NCBI RefSeq assembly: GCF_000744835.1 | Contig: NZ_JQMS01000001.1 | Span: forward strand, 558,001-622,000 | Direction: 5' to 3' | DNA length: 64,000 nt | Source of the DNA: Flavobacterium sp. 83 | Lineage (GTDB): Bacteria; Bacteroidota; Bacteroidia; Flavobacteriales; Flavobacteriaceae | Shown here: positions 1 to 7,726 of the stretch, one piece after another | Numbering within the stretch: the stretch's first letter is position 1 | Layout: every line of letters begins with the position of its first letter | Program-made: the position numbers and the translations under genes | The notes under the pieces: generated by a model | What the model was told of the DNA's origin: nothing | Seen by the model: only the letters and a program-made list of their open reading frames with translations | Databases searched by the model: none

Positions 1-245
1 ATATGTGTTGTAGGAACGACAAATGAAACTCCGGCTAAAACGATGCTTGCTCCTACTACGAAGAAAGCCAATAACCTATATTCTGCTTTAAGGAAAGCTA
101 ATGCACCTTCGTAAATATAATCTGAAATCTCTTTCATCTTACCATCTCCAGCGTCTTGTTTTAATACCCAAGCTCTTTTAACCCACATGAACAGAAGTCC
201 TACAATTGCCATAACTATTGGCAAGTAAATCATTATTGTATTCAT
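1..245 (-). CDS. hppA: Membrane-bound ion-pumping pyrophosphatase, N-terminal fragment
   Basis: Partial gene: about 81 N-terminal codons are present and the rest lies beyond the left edge. Translating the minus strand from the ATG at 245 gives MNTIMIYLPIVMAIVGLLFM, then VKRAWVLKQDAGDGKMKEIS and an IYEGALAFLKAEYR stretch. That is the usual opening of bacterial H+/Na+-translocating pyrophosphatases: a first membrane helix, then the conserved G-DGKM-EIS--I-EGA-AFL segment, then a second helix. The family hydrolyses PPi in the inner membrane and pumps protons or sodium. It is preceded by the soluble pyrophosphatase on the same strand, with a terminator between them, so the two are probably transcribed separately. 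Whether it pumps H+ or Na+ cannot be judged from this fragment. Confidence 0.85.
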   Translation of the reverse strand, partial: MNTIMIYLPIVMAIVGLLFMWVKRAWVLKQDAGDGKMKEISDYIYEGALAFLKAEYRLLAFFVVGASIVLAGVSFVVPTTH

Positions 246-300
246 AAATTTCTTTTGGTTTTTGGTTAGTATTAGTAATTTTACCAAACGAATTTAAACA

Positions 301-334
301 AAAAAGCAATACTCCTAACGGAATATTGCTTTTT
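301..334 (-). terminator. Intrinsic terminator after ppa
   Basis: Stem 306-315 pairs with 320-329 with one mismatch and a TAAC loop, and A/T flanks extend it. Read on the minus strand the hairpin is followed by a T run. It lies just past the ppa stop and ahead of the hppA start. Confidence 0.75.
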
Positions 335-356
335 TTGTAAAAATTATAGATGAAAA

Positions 357-887
357 TTATTTAATACTAAACAATCCTTCTGGTTTATTTTCAATTGCGT
401 TGAAACGATCTGTACATTCTTTGATAATTGCAAAGGCTTCGTTAACATCTCCCCATCCTTCTACATCTACTACTTTATTTTCCAAATCTTTGTACACTTG
501 AAAGAAATGCTCAATCTCTTTTAATAAGTGAGGATTGATATCTGATAAATTTTCTAATGAATTCCAAATTGGATCTGAAACCGGTACACAGATAACTTTT
601 TCATCTGGTCCTTTATCATCTGCCATGTGGAAAACACCGATAGGTTTTACTTCCATTACACATCCAGGAAAAGTTGGCTCGTTTACTAAAACCAAAACAT
701 CTAATGGATCTCCGTCTAATGCTAAAGTTTCAGGAATAAATCCGTAATCAGCTGGATACATCATTGACGAGAATAACATTCTGTCAAAACGCATTCTTTT
801 TATTTCGAAATCATATTCGTATTTATTTCTACTTCCTCTTGGTATTTCGATTAAGACATCGAAAGTTGTTAATTTGTCTGCTGTCAT
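357..887 (-). CDS. ppa: Inorganic pyrophosphatase (family I, soluble)
   Basis: A 176-residue protein, the normal size for bacterial family I pyrophosphatases, which hydrolyse cytosolic PPi to phosphate and so pull biosynthetic reactions forward. Visible signatures are EIPRGSRNKYEYD (14-26, substrate-binding Arg/Lys), YPADYGFIPET (44-54) and the metal-binding DGDPLDVLVL (58-67) with the three conserved Asp at 58, 60 and 63. There is no signal peptide. A -7 promoter box lies upstream (917-924, minus). The gene sits beside a membrane pyrophosphatase, so this cell encodes both a soluble and an energy-conserving PPi hydrolase next to each other. Confidence 0.97.
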   Translation of the reverse strand: MTADKLTTFDVLIEIPRGSRNKYEYDFEIKRMRFDRMLFSSMMYPADYGFIPETLALDGDPLDVLVLVNEPTFPGCVMEVKPIGVFHMADDKGPDEKVICVPVSDPIWNSLENLSDINPHLLKEIEHFFQVYKDLENKVVDVEGWGDVNEAFAIIKECTDRFNAIENKPEGLFSIK

Positions 888-916
888 TTTTGTTTTCTTT
901 TCTATATTTATGGATG

Positions 917-924
917 CAAAAATA
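917..924 (-). promoter_or_regulatory. -7 promoter box for ppa
   Basis: Minus strand reads TATTTTTG, a match to the Bacteroidota -7 consensus TAnnTTTG. A TTG at 944-946 (minus) gives a 19-base spacer. It lies 30 bases ahead of the ppa ATG. Confidence 0.6.
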
Positions 925-992
925 AGTAAAGAATCTCTTTCAACAATAAAAAATCAATGTTATCTCTTCATTAAATTTTAACAAACAGCACT

Positions 993-1595
993 TTAGTAAA
1001 CCACCGTTCGATTTCTTTTGTTCAAATAATGATGCCACAAAAGATAGGTAGCCACGGAACGATACGGACTCCATTTTGTAGTATGAACTTCCATGTCTTC
1101 TTTATTATGAATATCCAGTAATTCTTTTATGGTATTTACTACCGCAATATCTCCTAATGGCAGTAAATCTGGCTCTTGAAGGCAAAACATTAAATAGATA
1201 TCGATAGTCCAATTTCCAATTCCTTTTATCTTAATGAGCTCTTGTCGAACTTGCTGAGCGGTTTTGGACGACAAACTTTCTAAATCAATATCTTTATTCA
1301 GTATTGCAGTTGACAACGCTTTAATATAAGATGTTTTTTGGCGGCTTACGCCAAGATTTCTAAACTCTTCATCTGATAAAGTAAGAAGTGCCAAAGGTAC
1401 AAAGTTCTTTTCTTTGGCCTTTAACTTTAAAAAAGTCGCCTTGGCTGAATCTATGGATACTTGCTGTTCTAAAATTAACAACACCAAAGTTTCAAATCCT
1501 TGTGGCCTTATTGGAATGGTTGGCATCCCATATTGTTCAATAATTTCTTTGAAAATAGTTTCTTTTTCTAAAAGATAGTCAATGGCTTGTTGCAT
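993..1595 (-). CDS. DNA-3-methyladenine glycosylase-like protein (HhH-GPD, AlkA type)
   Basis: A 200-residue base-excision repair glycosylase. The helix-hairpin-helix is clear at 121-133 (IKIKGIGNWTID), followed by the Gly/Pro-rich loop with the catalytic aspartate in LPLGDIAVV (Asp149). The N-terminal part matches the HhH-GPD fold that flips damaged bases out of DNA. It is shorter than E. coli AlkA (about 280 residues) because it lacks the N-terminal TBP-like domain, like the compact 3-methyladenine glycosylase II enzymes in many Bacteroidota. The exact substrate range cannot be read from sequence. Structured element A ends 13 nt before its start codon and would lie in its 5' leader. Confidence 0.85.
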   Translation of the reverse strand: MQQAIDYLLEKETIFKEIIEQYGMPTIPIRPQGFETLVLLILEQQVSIDSAKATFLKLKAKEKNFVPLALLTLSDEEFRNLGVSRQKTSYIKALSTAILNKDIDLESLSSKTAQQVRQELIKIKGIGNWTIDIYLMFCLQEPDLLPLGDIAVVNTIKELLDIHNKEDMEVHTTKWSPYRSVATYLLWHHYLNKRNRTVVY

Positions 1596-1608
1596 AATCT
1601 GATTTTTT

Positions 1609-1694
1609 TAGCCCAGATGGAAACGGCATCCTTTTTATAAGGCGATTTTTCTTCGCCTTATAAAAAGATATAGTGTAAAGCTGGAAATAGCTCC
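1609..1694 (-). ncRNA. Structured repeat element, copy A
   Basis: Read on the minus strand: AGC-TATTT-CCAG, a 14-nt spacer CTTTACACTATATC, a perfect 14-bp hairpin, a 15-nt spacer GGATGCCGTTTCCAT, then CTGG-GCT. CCAG pairs with CTGG and AGC with GCT, leaving TATTT as a bulge. Four other copies in the window have the same spacers and pairing but different hairpin sequence. It lies between the DUF5686 gene and the glycosylase gene, both on the minus strand, so it should be transcribed with them. The RNA nature is inferred from covariation; function is unknown. Confidence 0.7.
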
Positions 1695-1733
1695 AAATAA
1701 AAAAGTATGAATTGAATCTGAAATAAGTTCCCA

Positions 1734-4226
1734 TTAGAAAAAGAATCCAAACGATCCTTTTACAGAGAAACGATTAGTATCCGGTGTGTTTAAATAATTG
1801 CCTCTCCATGCGAAGTCAATGCGGAATACTTTAAAAATATTTCCAATACCTGCATGATATTCCCAATAGACATTGTCAGGAGCATTATAGGTTAATCCGG
1901 AAGCATTAATTGCTCTATTAGCATCCGAAATAGTTCCGTAAACTCCTTTTACCCCAATAATTTCTCTCCAATTCAGTTTTCTCATAAAAGGGATTCTAGA
2001 AAACAACCTCCCTTGAAAATTATGATTCCATTGTAATGTTGTATATTGATCTGATATAAACTCATAATAATTAAGGTTGCTAAAGGTGTTTTCATTAGAG
2101 AAAAAAGTTTGGTTACCAGGAATGACACTCATTAATCCCAATGGAATTGTGCCAAAGGTTTTCCCCACTTCTAAAATAATATTTGAGCGCCCTAAGGGCC
2201 CTATTATTATAGGTTGTTTATAATACAATTGGATCTTTTCATATTTAAAATCACTATTCAACAACCCTTTAAATCCGTGGCTATAATTAACAAAAACCTC
2301 ACTAAAAGGACTGTCTACATTATCTCTTTCTACAGCAACCCCAATAGTCTTTCTTTTAGGCGTATAATCTACTCGAAGATTAAATTCCGATTGTTTTACC
2401 TCGCTTTTAGTAATTCTCTGCCCTGAATCTGTATAGTAATCTAAACTAAATGTAGGCGAAGCAGACTCTAAAGTTCGATACGAGAATCCCGTTTGAAAGG
2501 TTAGATTTTTGACAGGTTCTATTTCTAAAGCAACGGTACTTAAATTAATGTTTGTCAGTTTACCATTATTCCCCGAAGAAAAAATCGTTGATGAAGCGTT
2601 ACTTCGACCCAAAACATCCGTTGAGGAGGTCAAACTCGAACCTATTTGTTCCACATCACGCCGGTTTCCTCCAGATAAAATAAGTCGGTTTTTTTTATCA
2701 ACCATCCATTTTCCAGAAAACCCATATTTAAACTTACCATCCTTGAAACCATAGGCAGTATAGGCTTGTAATCGCCAAGTATCAGCAGTGCCAAAGTAAG
2801 TTCTTGCGCCACTGCGCAAACGAACACCTTCAACTTCATTGTATCCAAATGTTGAAAAAATAGGCCCGTAATCGATATGACCAAATTGTACATAACCACT
2901 GGCGAGCACCATTACTGAACTTGTTATTTGTTTGAATTTTTTAACGTTCTTCAAAGTGTCAAGCATTTTATAAACGCCTAATTCATCTTTGCTCAAGTTT
3001 TCAAAACGGTTTTCATGCCAAAAATCATCTGATTTATCGTAAACCGATTTATCAACATAATTAACCTCCTCTTTATAAAACGAAATTGGTTTCTCTTTAT
3101 TGAATTCGTGGTTTCTGTAGAAAGAGGTTCGCTTTCCATAAAGTCCTTTTGATTTTTCTTTTTTGTTTAAAGCAAAGTCCGACATCATATAATCTCGAGT
3201 CAAAAGAAAAACAGAATCATTCATTACTTCGAATTCCTGTTCTAAATAAATATCTTTTATCCAGTTGATGTTGGCACTTTTTGTAACGGCCATGTTGATT
3301 TTTTTGATAGCAAATGTGGAATCATTTACCCAAAAATCACCTTTGAAAGTCAGTTCGTTTTTACGACGGGGATAAAAGACAATGTTGTAACACCATTTTT
3401 TATCAACAACCGCGCTATCCCTTAATACATAATTATAAACATCAACGCCTGTAGTAGACAATGGGCTGGTAAAACTTTTATCAAAAAAAGTAAGGTGATT
3501 TTCATAGATATTATAATCCGAATATAAATCTTTTACAAAAGACAAAATTTGTTGATTCCCTTCAAAACCAGACGTTTTATTGGCTTTCATTTTCTCTTTT
3601 ACCTTTTTCAATTTAGTATCCCCATACACATCATACAAAGATTCATTTATAAAAACAGGCAAATAGGTTTTCCCTGTAATCTTGGAAGTATCTACTTGAT
3701 TAAAAATAAATTCCATGCCTTTGAAAAGCTTATTTTTCATAAAAGCACTATCAATGGTATTCATATCAAACTCTACCTTCTCATACTTTTCCATTTGGTA
3801 TTGCGCAAATAAATTTAAGCCATTTTTACGCTTGTGCTCCCAAATTTTCCTGAGAATTTCAAGTGCCGGATTATTCTTTTTAGAGGTTTTACCCGTAAAA
3901 ATGACGACTTCATTCAAGCTTTCGGCTTCGTTTAACTGAATTTTAAAATTGTAATTTACCAGTTTATTTAAAGTAATTTCCTTTTCAGAAAATCCCACCG
4001 ATGATATTACGATGACTGTATACGTTTTGGCAGATTCGATGTAAAAACGCCCGTCTTCATTAGAAACTACACCTTCATTTGAATCTTTAAAAACAACATT
4101 GGCAAAAGGAATGGGCTGAGCTGCTTTGTCTACAACAATTCCGCTAACTTTTGTTTGTGCAAAAAGAACATGTGCTGAAGCAAACAAAAAAAATAAGATA
4201 AATAAGAAACGCTTTTTCATAATCAT
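1734..4226 (-). CDS. DUF5686 outer-membrane protein with carboxypeptidase-like regulatory domain
   Basis: An 830-residue exported protein. Residues 1-24 form a signal peptide ending ...LFAQ. A carboxypeptidase-regulatory-like beta domain follows at about 27-100 (KVSGIVVDKAAQPIPFANV), the same domain found at the start of many TonB-dependent receptors. The remainder is the DUF5686 family and ends in a beta-barrel-like region with a terminal FGFFF, typical of an outer-membrane C-terminus. Function is unknown, and no plug or TonB box is evident. The ORF begins MIMKKRF; the second Met (4220) gives a more usual signal-peptide start and is as likely. It follows the pdhB terminator and appears to have its own transcript. 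Confidence 0.8.
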   Translation of the reverse strand: MIMKKRFLFILFFLFASAHVLFAQTKVSGIVVDKAAQPIPFANVVFKDSNEGVVSNEDGRFYIESAKTYTVIVISSVGFSEKEITLNKLVNYNFKIQLNEAESLNEVVIFTGKTSKKNNPALEILRKIWEHKRKNGLNLFAQYQMEKYEKVEFDMNTIDSAFMKNKLFKGMEFIFNQVDTSKITGKTYLPVFINESLYDVYGDTKLKKVKEKMKANKTSGFEGNQQILSFVKDLYSDYNIYENHLTFFDKSFTSPLSTTGVDVYNYVLRDSAVVDKKWCYNIVFYPRRKNELTFKGDFWVNDSTFAIKKINMAVTKSANINWIKDIYLEQEFEVMNDSVFLLTRDYMMSDFALNKKEKSKGLYGKRTSFYRNHEFNKEKPISFYKEEVNYVDKSVYDKSDDFWHENRFENLSKDELGVYKMLDTLKNVKKFKQITSSVMVLASGYVQFGHIDYGPIFSTFGYNEVEGVRLRSGARTYFGTADTWRLQAYTAYGFKDGKFKYGFSGKWMVDKKNRLILSGGNRRDVEQIGSSLTSSTDVLGRSNASSTIFSSGNNGKLTNINLSTVALEIEPVKNLTFQTGFSYRTLESASPTFSLDYYTDSGQRITKSEVKQSEFNLRVDYTPKRKTIGVAVERDNVDSPFSEVFVNYSHGFKGLLNSDFKYEKIQLYYKQPIIIGPLGRSNIILEVGKTFGTIPLGLMSVIPGNQTFFSNENTFSNLNYYEFISDQYTTLQWNHNFQGRLFSRIPFMRKLNWREIIGVKGVYGTISDANRAINASGLTYNAPDNVYWEYHAGIGNIFKVFRIDFAWRGNYLNTPDTNRFSVKGSFGFFF

Positions 4227-4229
4227 TCA

Positions 4230-4267
4230 AAAAAAAAACTTCATCAAATAAACAATTGATGAAGTTT
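4230..4267 (-). terminator. Intrinsic terminator after pdhB
   Basis: A 12-bp perfect stem (4236-4247 with 4256-4267) and 8-nt loop, followed on the minus strand by a long T run. The T run reaches to within a few bases of the next gene's start, so the pdhB terminator and the DUF5686 leader abut. Confidence 0.8.
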
Positions 4268-4354
4268 CAAATATAGGTATTTAGAAATCTAGATTATTCT
4301 AAATTAAGATCGTTGACTGTTAAAGTTTATCTAAAAATCAAAATCTTAAAAAAT

Positions 4355-5335
4355 CTATTTTTTATACAATACTTTTTTAACCGCTTTTACAACATCACCC
4401 GCATTAGGCAACCATTCTTTAAGCAATACTGGAGAGTAAGGTGCCGGAGTATCAGCTGTAGTGATACGTTGAATAGGCGCATCCAGAAAATCAAAAGCAC
4501 GCTCTTGAACTAAATAAGTAATCTCAGAAGAAACACTTGCAAAAGGCCAAGCTTCCTCAAGAATCACCAATCTGTTTGTTTTTCTCACCGATGTTAAAAT
4601 CGTTTCAAAATCCAAAGGACGAACTGTTCTTAAATCGATGATTTCACAGGAGATTCCTTCTTTAGCAAGTTCATCAGCAGCGATATAAGCTTCTTTAATG
4701 ATTTTTCCAAAAGAAACAATCGTTACGTCAGTTCCTTCACGTTTAATATCAGCAACACCAATTGGAATAGTATATTCACCATCTGGAACTTCCCCTTTAT
4801 CACCATACATTTGTTCTGATTCCATGAAAATCACAGGATCATTATCACGAATAGCTGATTTCAACAAACCTTTAGCATCATAAACATTTGATGGAACAAC
4901 AACTTTAAGCCCTGGAGTGTTCGCAAACCAGTTTTCAAGTGCTTGTGAGTGTGTCGCTCCTAATTGTCCTGCTGAAGCGGTTGGCCCACGAAAAACAATA
5001 GGAACATTAAATTGCCCACCTGTCATCTGACGCATTTTGGCAGCGTTATTTATTATTTGATCAATCCCTACTAAACAGAAATTGAAAGTCATATATTCAA
5101 CAATTGGTCTGCAACCATTCATTGCTGATCCTACTGCAATACCTGTAAAACCAAGTTCAGCAATTGGAGTATCAATAACTCTTTTTTCGCCAAATTCAGC
5201 AAGCATTCCTTTAGACGCTTTGTAAGCACCATTATATTCTGCAACTTCTTCACCCATTAAGTATATGGACTCATCGCGACGCATTTCTTCACTCATCGCT
5301 TCGCAAATGGCCTCTCTAAATTGTATAGTTCTCAT
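4355..5335 (-). CDS. pdhB: Pyruvate dehydrogenase E1 component, beta subunit
   Basis: A 326-residue transketolase-like subunit of the E1 alpha2beta2 enzyme that decarboxylates pyruvate with thiamine diphosphate and passes the acetyl unit to the E2 lipoyl arm. Characteristic stretches are GEEVAEYNGAYKASKGM (28-44), the cofactor-contacting IDTPIAELGFTGIAVGSAMN region, and FRGPTASAGQLGATHSQ with the conserved His. The C-terminal transketolase domain contains the SFGKIIKEAY and LRTVRPLDFETI segments. Size and sequence fit PdhB rather than a branched-chain BkdB, although the families are close. No E1 alpha or E2 gene is adjacent, so the complex is encoded at more than one place. Confidence 0.93.
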   Translation of the reverse strand: MRTIQFREAICEAMSEEMRRDESIYLMGEEVAEYNGAYKASKGMLAEFGEKRVIDTPIAELGFTGIAVGSAMNGCRPIVEYMTFNFCLVGIDQIINNAAKMRQMTGGQFNVPIVFRGPTASAGQLGATHSQALENWFANTPGLKVVVPSNVYDAKGLLKSAIRDNDPVIFMESEQMYGDKGEVPDGEYTIPIGVADIKREGTDVTIVSFGKIIKEAYIAADELAKEGISCEIIDLRTVRPLDFETILTSVRKTNRLVILEEAWPFASVSSEITYLVQERAFDFLDAPIQRITTADTPAPYSPVLLKEWLPNAGDVVKAVKKVLYKK

Positions 5336-5369
5336 AGTTGTATGTTGTATGTGTGTAATTTTCGAAAAG

Positions 5370-5377
5370 CAAAAATA
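5370..5377 (-). promoter_or_regulatory. -7 promoter box for pdhB
   Basis: Minus strand TATTTTTG matches TAnnTTTG, 35 bases ahead of the pdhB ATG. No TTG stands at the usual distance upstream, so only the -7 half is supported. Confidence 0.5.
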
Positions 5378-5422
5378 AATATTTTAAACCACTTAAAAGC
5401 ATAAATCACTTTAAATTAATCA

Positions 5423-5500
5423 GGAGCTATTTCCGGCTATACGCTATATCTTGTTGTGGTTAAAGGAACCACAACAAGGATGCCGCTACTATCCGGGCTA
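5423..5500 (+). ncRNA. Structured repeat element, copy B
   Basis: AGC-TATTT-CCGG, spacer CTATACGCTATATC (14 nt), an 11-bp hairpin TTGTTGTGGTT / AACCACAACAA, spacer GGATGCCGCTACTAT (15 nt), then CCGG-GCT. The outer stem uses G at the variable position and its partner is C. The central stem is unrelated in sequence to the other copies. It lies about 290 nt before etfB with a putative etfB promoter downstream of it, so it need not be part of the etfB leader. Confidence 0.7.
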
Positions 5501-5748
5501 CGAAATCGATATAATATTGAAAATTTGTATATTTCAAGCAATTTCCCTTCTGGATTTAAGCATTAAATCGAGAAGCCCAAAGCAACAATTTGACCACCAT
5601 TTGTTTAATTTTTTTTAATTAATTCATTCAAATCCAAAAATAATAAGTCTCTTGTCAAAAAACATCCCGCTTTTACTTTAAAATTACGAAATCGTAATAG
5701 TTTTTGAAAATATTATGCACGCATAGTAAATTATTCAAAATATTATTC

Positions 5749-5756
5749 TAATTTTG
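5749..5756 (+). promoter_or_regulatory. Putative -7 box for etfBA
   Basis: TAATTTTG matches TAnnTTTG, 34 bases before the etfB ATG. No TTG is seen at 17-23 bases upstream. Confidence 0.4.
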
Positions 5757-5789
5757 TAAAAGAAATTTAGAATAATAAAAAACATACTT

Positions 5790-6536
5790 ATGAAAATATT
5801 AGTTTGCATCAGTCACGTTCCTGATACTACATCAAAGATTAATTTCGTCAATGGTGACTCTGAATTCGACACAAATGGCGTACAATACGTAATCAACCCA
5901 AATGATGAATTTGGTTTAACACGTGCTATTTGGTTCCAAGAACAACAAGGTGCGACCGTAACTGTTGTCAATGTAGGAGGACCAGAAACCGAACCTACTT
6001 TAAGAAAAGCATTAGCAATAGGCGCAAACGAAGCCATTCGTATAAACGCAACTCCTAAAGACGGTTTTTTTGTTGCCAAACAACTTGCCGAAGTAATTAA
6101 AAATGGCTCATACGATGTTATCATAGCGGGAAAAGAATCACTTGATTATAATGGAGGAATGGTTCCTGGTATGGTTGCTGGAATTCTTGGGTACAACTTC
6201 CTAAATTCTTGCACAAGTATTACAGTTGATGGATCTAATGTAAAGGCAGTGCGTGAGATTGACGGAGGAAAAGAAACGGTAAGCACTTCATTGCCTTTAA
6301 TAATTGGAGGCCAAAAAGGATTGGTTGAAGAAAAGGACTTGCGTATACCAAACATGAGAGGAATTATGACCGCAAGAACTAAAGTATTAAGCATATTAGA
6401 ACCAGTAGAAGCTCCAGTGAATACGAAAGCGGTGAAATTTGAGAAACCAGCACCTAAATCAGCCGTGAAATTAATTTCACCTGACAATTTAGATGAATTA
6501 ATCAATTTATTACACAACGAAGCGAAAGTAATCTAG
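5790..6536 (+). CDS. etfB: Electron transfer flavoprotein, beta subunit
   Basis: A 248-residue EtfB, the AMP-binding half of the ETF heterodimer. ETF carries electrons from acyl-CoA dehydrogenases to ETF:quinone oxidoreductase, or in some anaerobes takes part in bifurcation. Recognisable parts are the N-terminus MKILVCISHVPDTTSKI, INPNDEFGLTRAIW, and the AGKESLDYNGGMVPGMVAGI segment (about 111-130) near the nucleotide site. The C-terminal part carries the RIPNMRGIMTARTK recognition-loop region that docks partner dehydrogenases. It is followed by etfA after 72 nt on the same strand, as expected for a two-gene operon. Confidence 0.96.
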   Translation: MKILVCISHVPDTTSKINFVNGDSEFDTNGVQYVINPNDEFGLTRAIWFQEQQGATVTVVNVGGPETEPTLRKALAIGANEAIRINATPKDGFFVAKQLAEVIKNGSYDVIIAGKESLDYNGGMVPGMVAGILGYNFLNSCTSITVDGSNVKAVREIDGGKETVSTSLPLIIGGQKGLVEEKDLRIPNMRGIMTARTKVLSILEPVEAPVNTKAVKFEKPAPKSAVKLISPDNLDELINLLHNEAKVI

Positions 6537-6608
6537 TAATCCGTGTTCAGTCGCAGTTTTCAGTTCCAAGACTTTAAACTTTAAACCTGAAACTTAAACA
6601 AAAAAATT

Positions 6609-7589
6609 ATGTCAATATTAATATATGCAGAATATGCAGAAGGAAAATTTAAGAAAGTAGCTTTCGAATTAGCTTCTTATGCAAAAAAAGTAGCCGAATC
6701 ATTAGGAACAACTGTTACAGCCGTAACAGTAAACGCAGGTGATGTTTCGGAATTATCAAAATACGGAGTAGACAAAGTTTTAAAAGTGAACAACGATAAA
6801 TTATCCGGATTTACTGCAAAAGCATATGCTGATGCCATCAAACAAGCTGCTGAAAAAGAAAATGCAAAATTAATTTTGCTTTCCTCAACTACAGATAGTA
6901 TTTACCTTTCATCACTTGTTGCAGTAGCCCTGGAAGCTGGATTTGCTTCAAATGTGGTTGGATTACCAGTAAGTACAGCTCCTTTTCAAGTAAAAAGAAA
7001 TGCATTTTCAAACAAAGCTTTCAATATCACCGAAATTGCTACTGACATAAAAGTACTTGGTCTTGCAAAAAACTCGTATGGTGTTTTCATTAGTACAGAC
7101 GCGATTAATCGCGTCGCTACCGAAGAAGATTTCAATCCATCAATTGAAGATAATGATTTTGGAGTAAAGGTAGAATCCGTAGAAAAGGGTTCCGGAAAAG
7201 TTTCCATCGCCGATGCTGATATTGTAGTTTCTGGTGGACGTGGTTTGAAGGGGCCTGAAAACTGGGGAATGATCGAAGAATTAGCTTCGGTACTTGGCGC
7301 AGCGACAGCTTGTTCAAAACCGGTTTCAGATTTAGGCTGGAGACCTCATAGTGAGCACGTAGGACAAACAGGAAAACCCGTTGCAACTAACTTGTATATT
7401 GCAATAGGAATTTCGGGAGCTATACAACATATTGCAGGAATCAACTCTTCAAAAGTAAAAGTAGTCATCAACAGCGATCCCGAAGCACCATTCTTCAAGG
7501 TAGCTGATTACGGAATTGTAGGAGATGCTTTTGAAATTGTCCCAAAATTAATTGAGAAATTTAAAGCTTTCAAAGCACAGCACGCATAA
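6609..7589 (+). CDS. etfA: Electron transfer flavoprotein, alpha subunit
   Basis: A 326-residue EtfA. The N-terminal alpha/beta domain (1-190) is followed by the FAD-binding domain, with [12 protein letters not shown] (about 206-217), [17 protein letters not shown], the [15 protein letters not shown] loop that holds the isoalloxazine ring, and [15 protein letters not shown]. The partner is EtfB immediately upstream. Oddly, residues 162-171 ([10 protein letters not shown]) are encoded by a 28-bp near-perfect palindrome (7093-7120) that is a widespread interspersed repeat in other genomes. It lies in the linker just before the FAD domain and keeps the frame open, so the protein is probably still functional. 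Confidence 0.95.
   Translation: MSILIYAEYAEGKFKKVAFELASYAKKVAESLGTTVTAVTVNAGDVSELSKYGVDKVLKVNNDKLSGFTAKAYADAIKQAAEKENAKLILLSSTTDSIYLSSLVAVALEAGFASNVVGLPVSTAPFQVKRNAFSNKAFNITEIATDIKVLGLAKNSYGVFISTDAINRVATEEDFNPSIEDNDFGVKVESVEKGSGKVSIADADIVVSGGRGLKGPENWGMIEELASVLGAATACSKPVSDLGWRPHSEHVGQTGKPVATNLYIAIGISGAIQHIAGINSSKVKVVINSDPEAPFFKVADYGIVGDAFEIVPKLIEKFKAFKAQHA
7093..7120. repeat. Interspersed palindrome inside etfA
   Basis: The core GACGCGATTAATCGCGTC (7098-7115) is a perfect 18-bp palindrome. The full 28 bases pair at 12 of 14 positions per arm. From memory, GTAGAGACGCGATTAATCGCGTCTCTAC-type sequences are common interspersed repeats in several bacterial groups. Here it is read in frame as [10 protein letters not shown]. 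Confidence 0.75.
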
Positions 7590-7608
7590 TTCAACAAATC
7601 TATATAAA

Positions 7609-7663
7609 TTGCTACCTAAAAAAAAGATATTTGTATCTTTGCTTTTAGGTAGCAATTTTTTTA
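7609..7663 (+). terminator. Terminator of etfBA with a promoter in its loop
   Basis: A 14-bp stem (7609-7622 with 7644-7657) followed by a T run, directly after etfA. The 21-nt loop contains TATCTTTG, a -7 promoter box. Confidence 0.8.
7610..7642 (+). promoter_or_regulatory. Promoter of the BFN-family gene, inside the etfA terminator
   Basis: TTG at 7610-7612 and TATCTTTG at 7635-7642 with a 22-base spacer fit the Bacteroidota sigma consensus (TTG, 17-23 bases, TAnnTTTG). It would start transcription near 7649, about 78 bases before the next ATG. Confidence 0.55.
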
Positions 7664-7726
7664 TATAAAATTGAACCTGATTTTTATTAAAGAACTAGTA
7701 CAACGTACTTTCCCATTATCACAACT

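Larger units (their letters stand above)
5336..5789. other. Intergenic region between divergent pdhB and etfB
   Basis: 454 bases without a protein gene. It holds the pdhB -7 box on the left, structured element B at 5423-5500, an AT-rich stretch with no recognisable ORF, and a -7-like TAATTTTG at 5749-5756 ahead of etfB. Nothing else stands out. Confidence 0.6.

Noticed and set aside
1609..1694. The structured elements as plain intrinsic terminators
   Set aside because: No T run follows the stem in either direction in any copy, and the single-stranded spacers are conserved in sequence.
5813..6517. Antisense open frames opposite etfB, and similar long frames opposite comEC, rluB and others
   Set aside because: They lie wholly inside well-identified genes and have no family features or promoters of their own.
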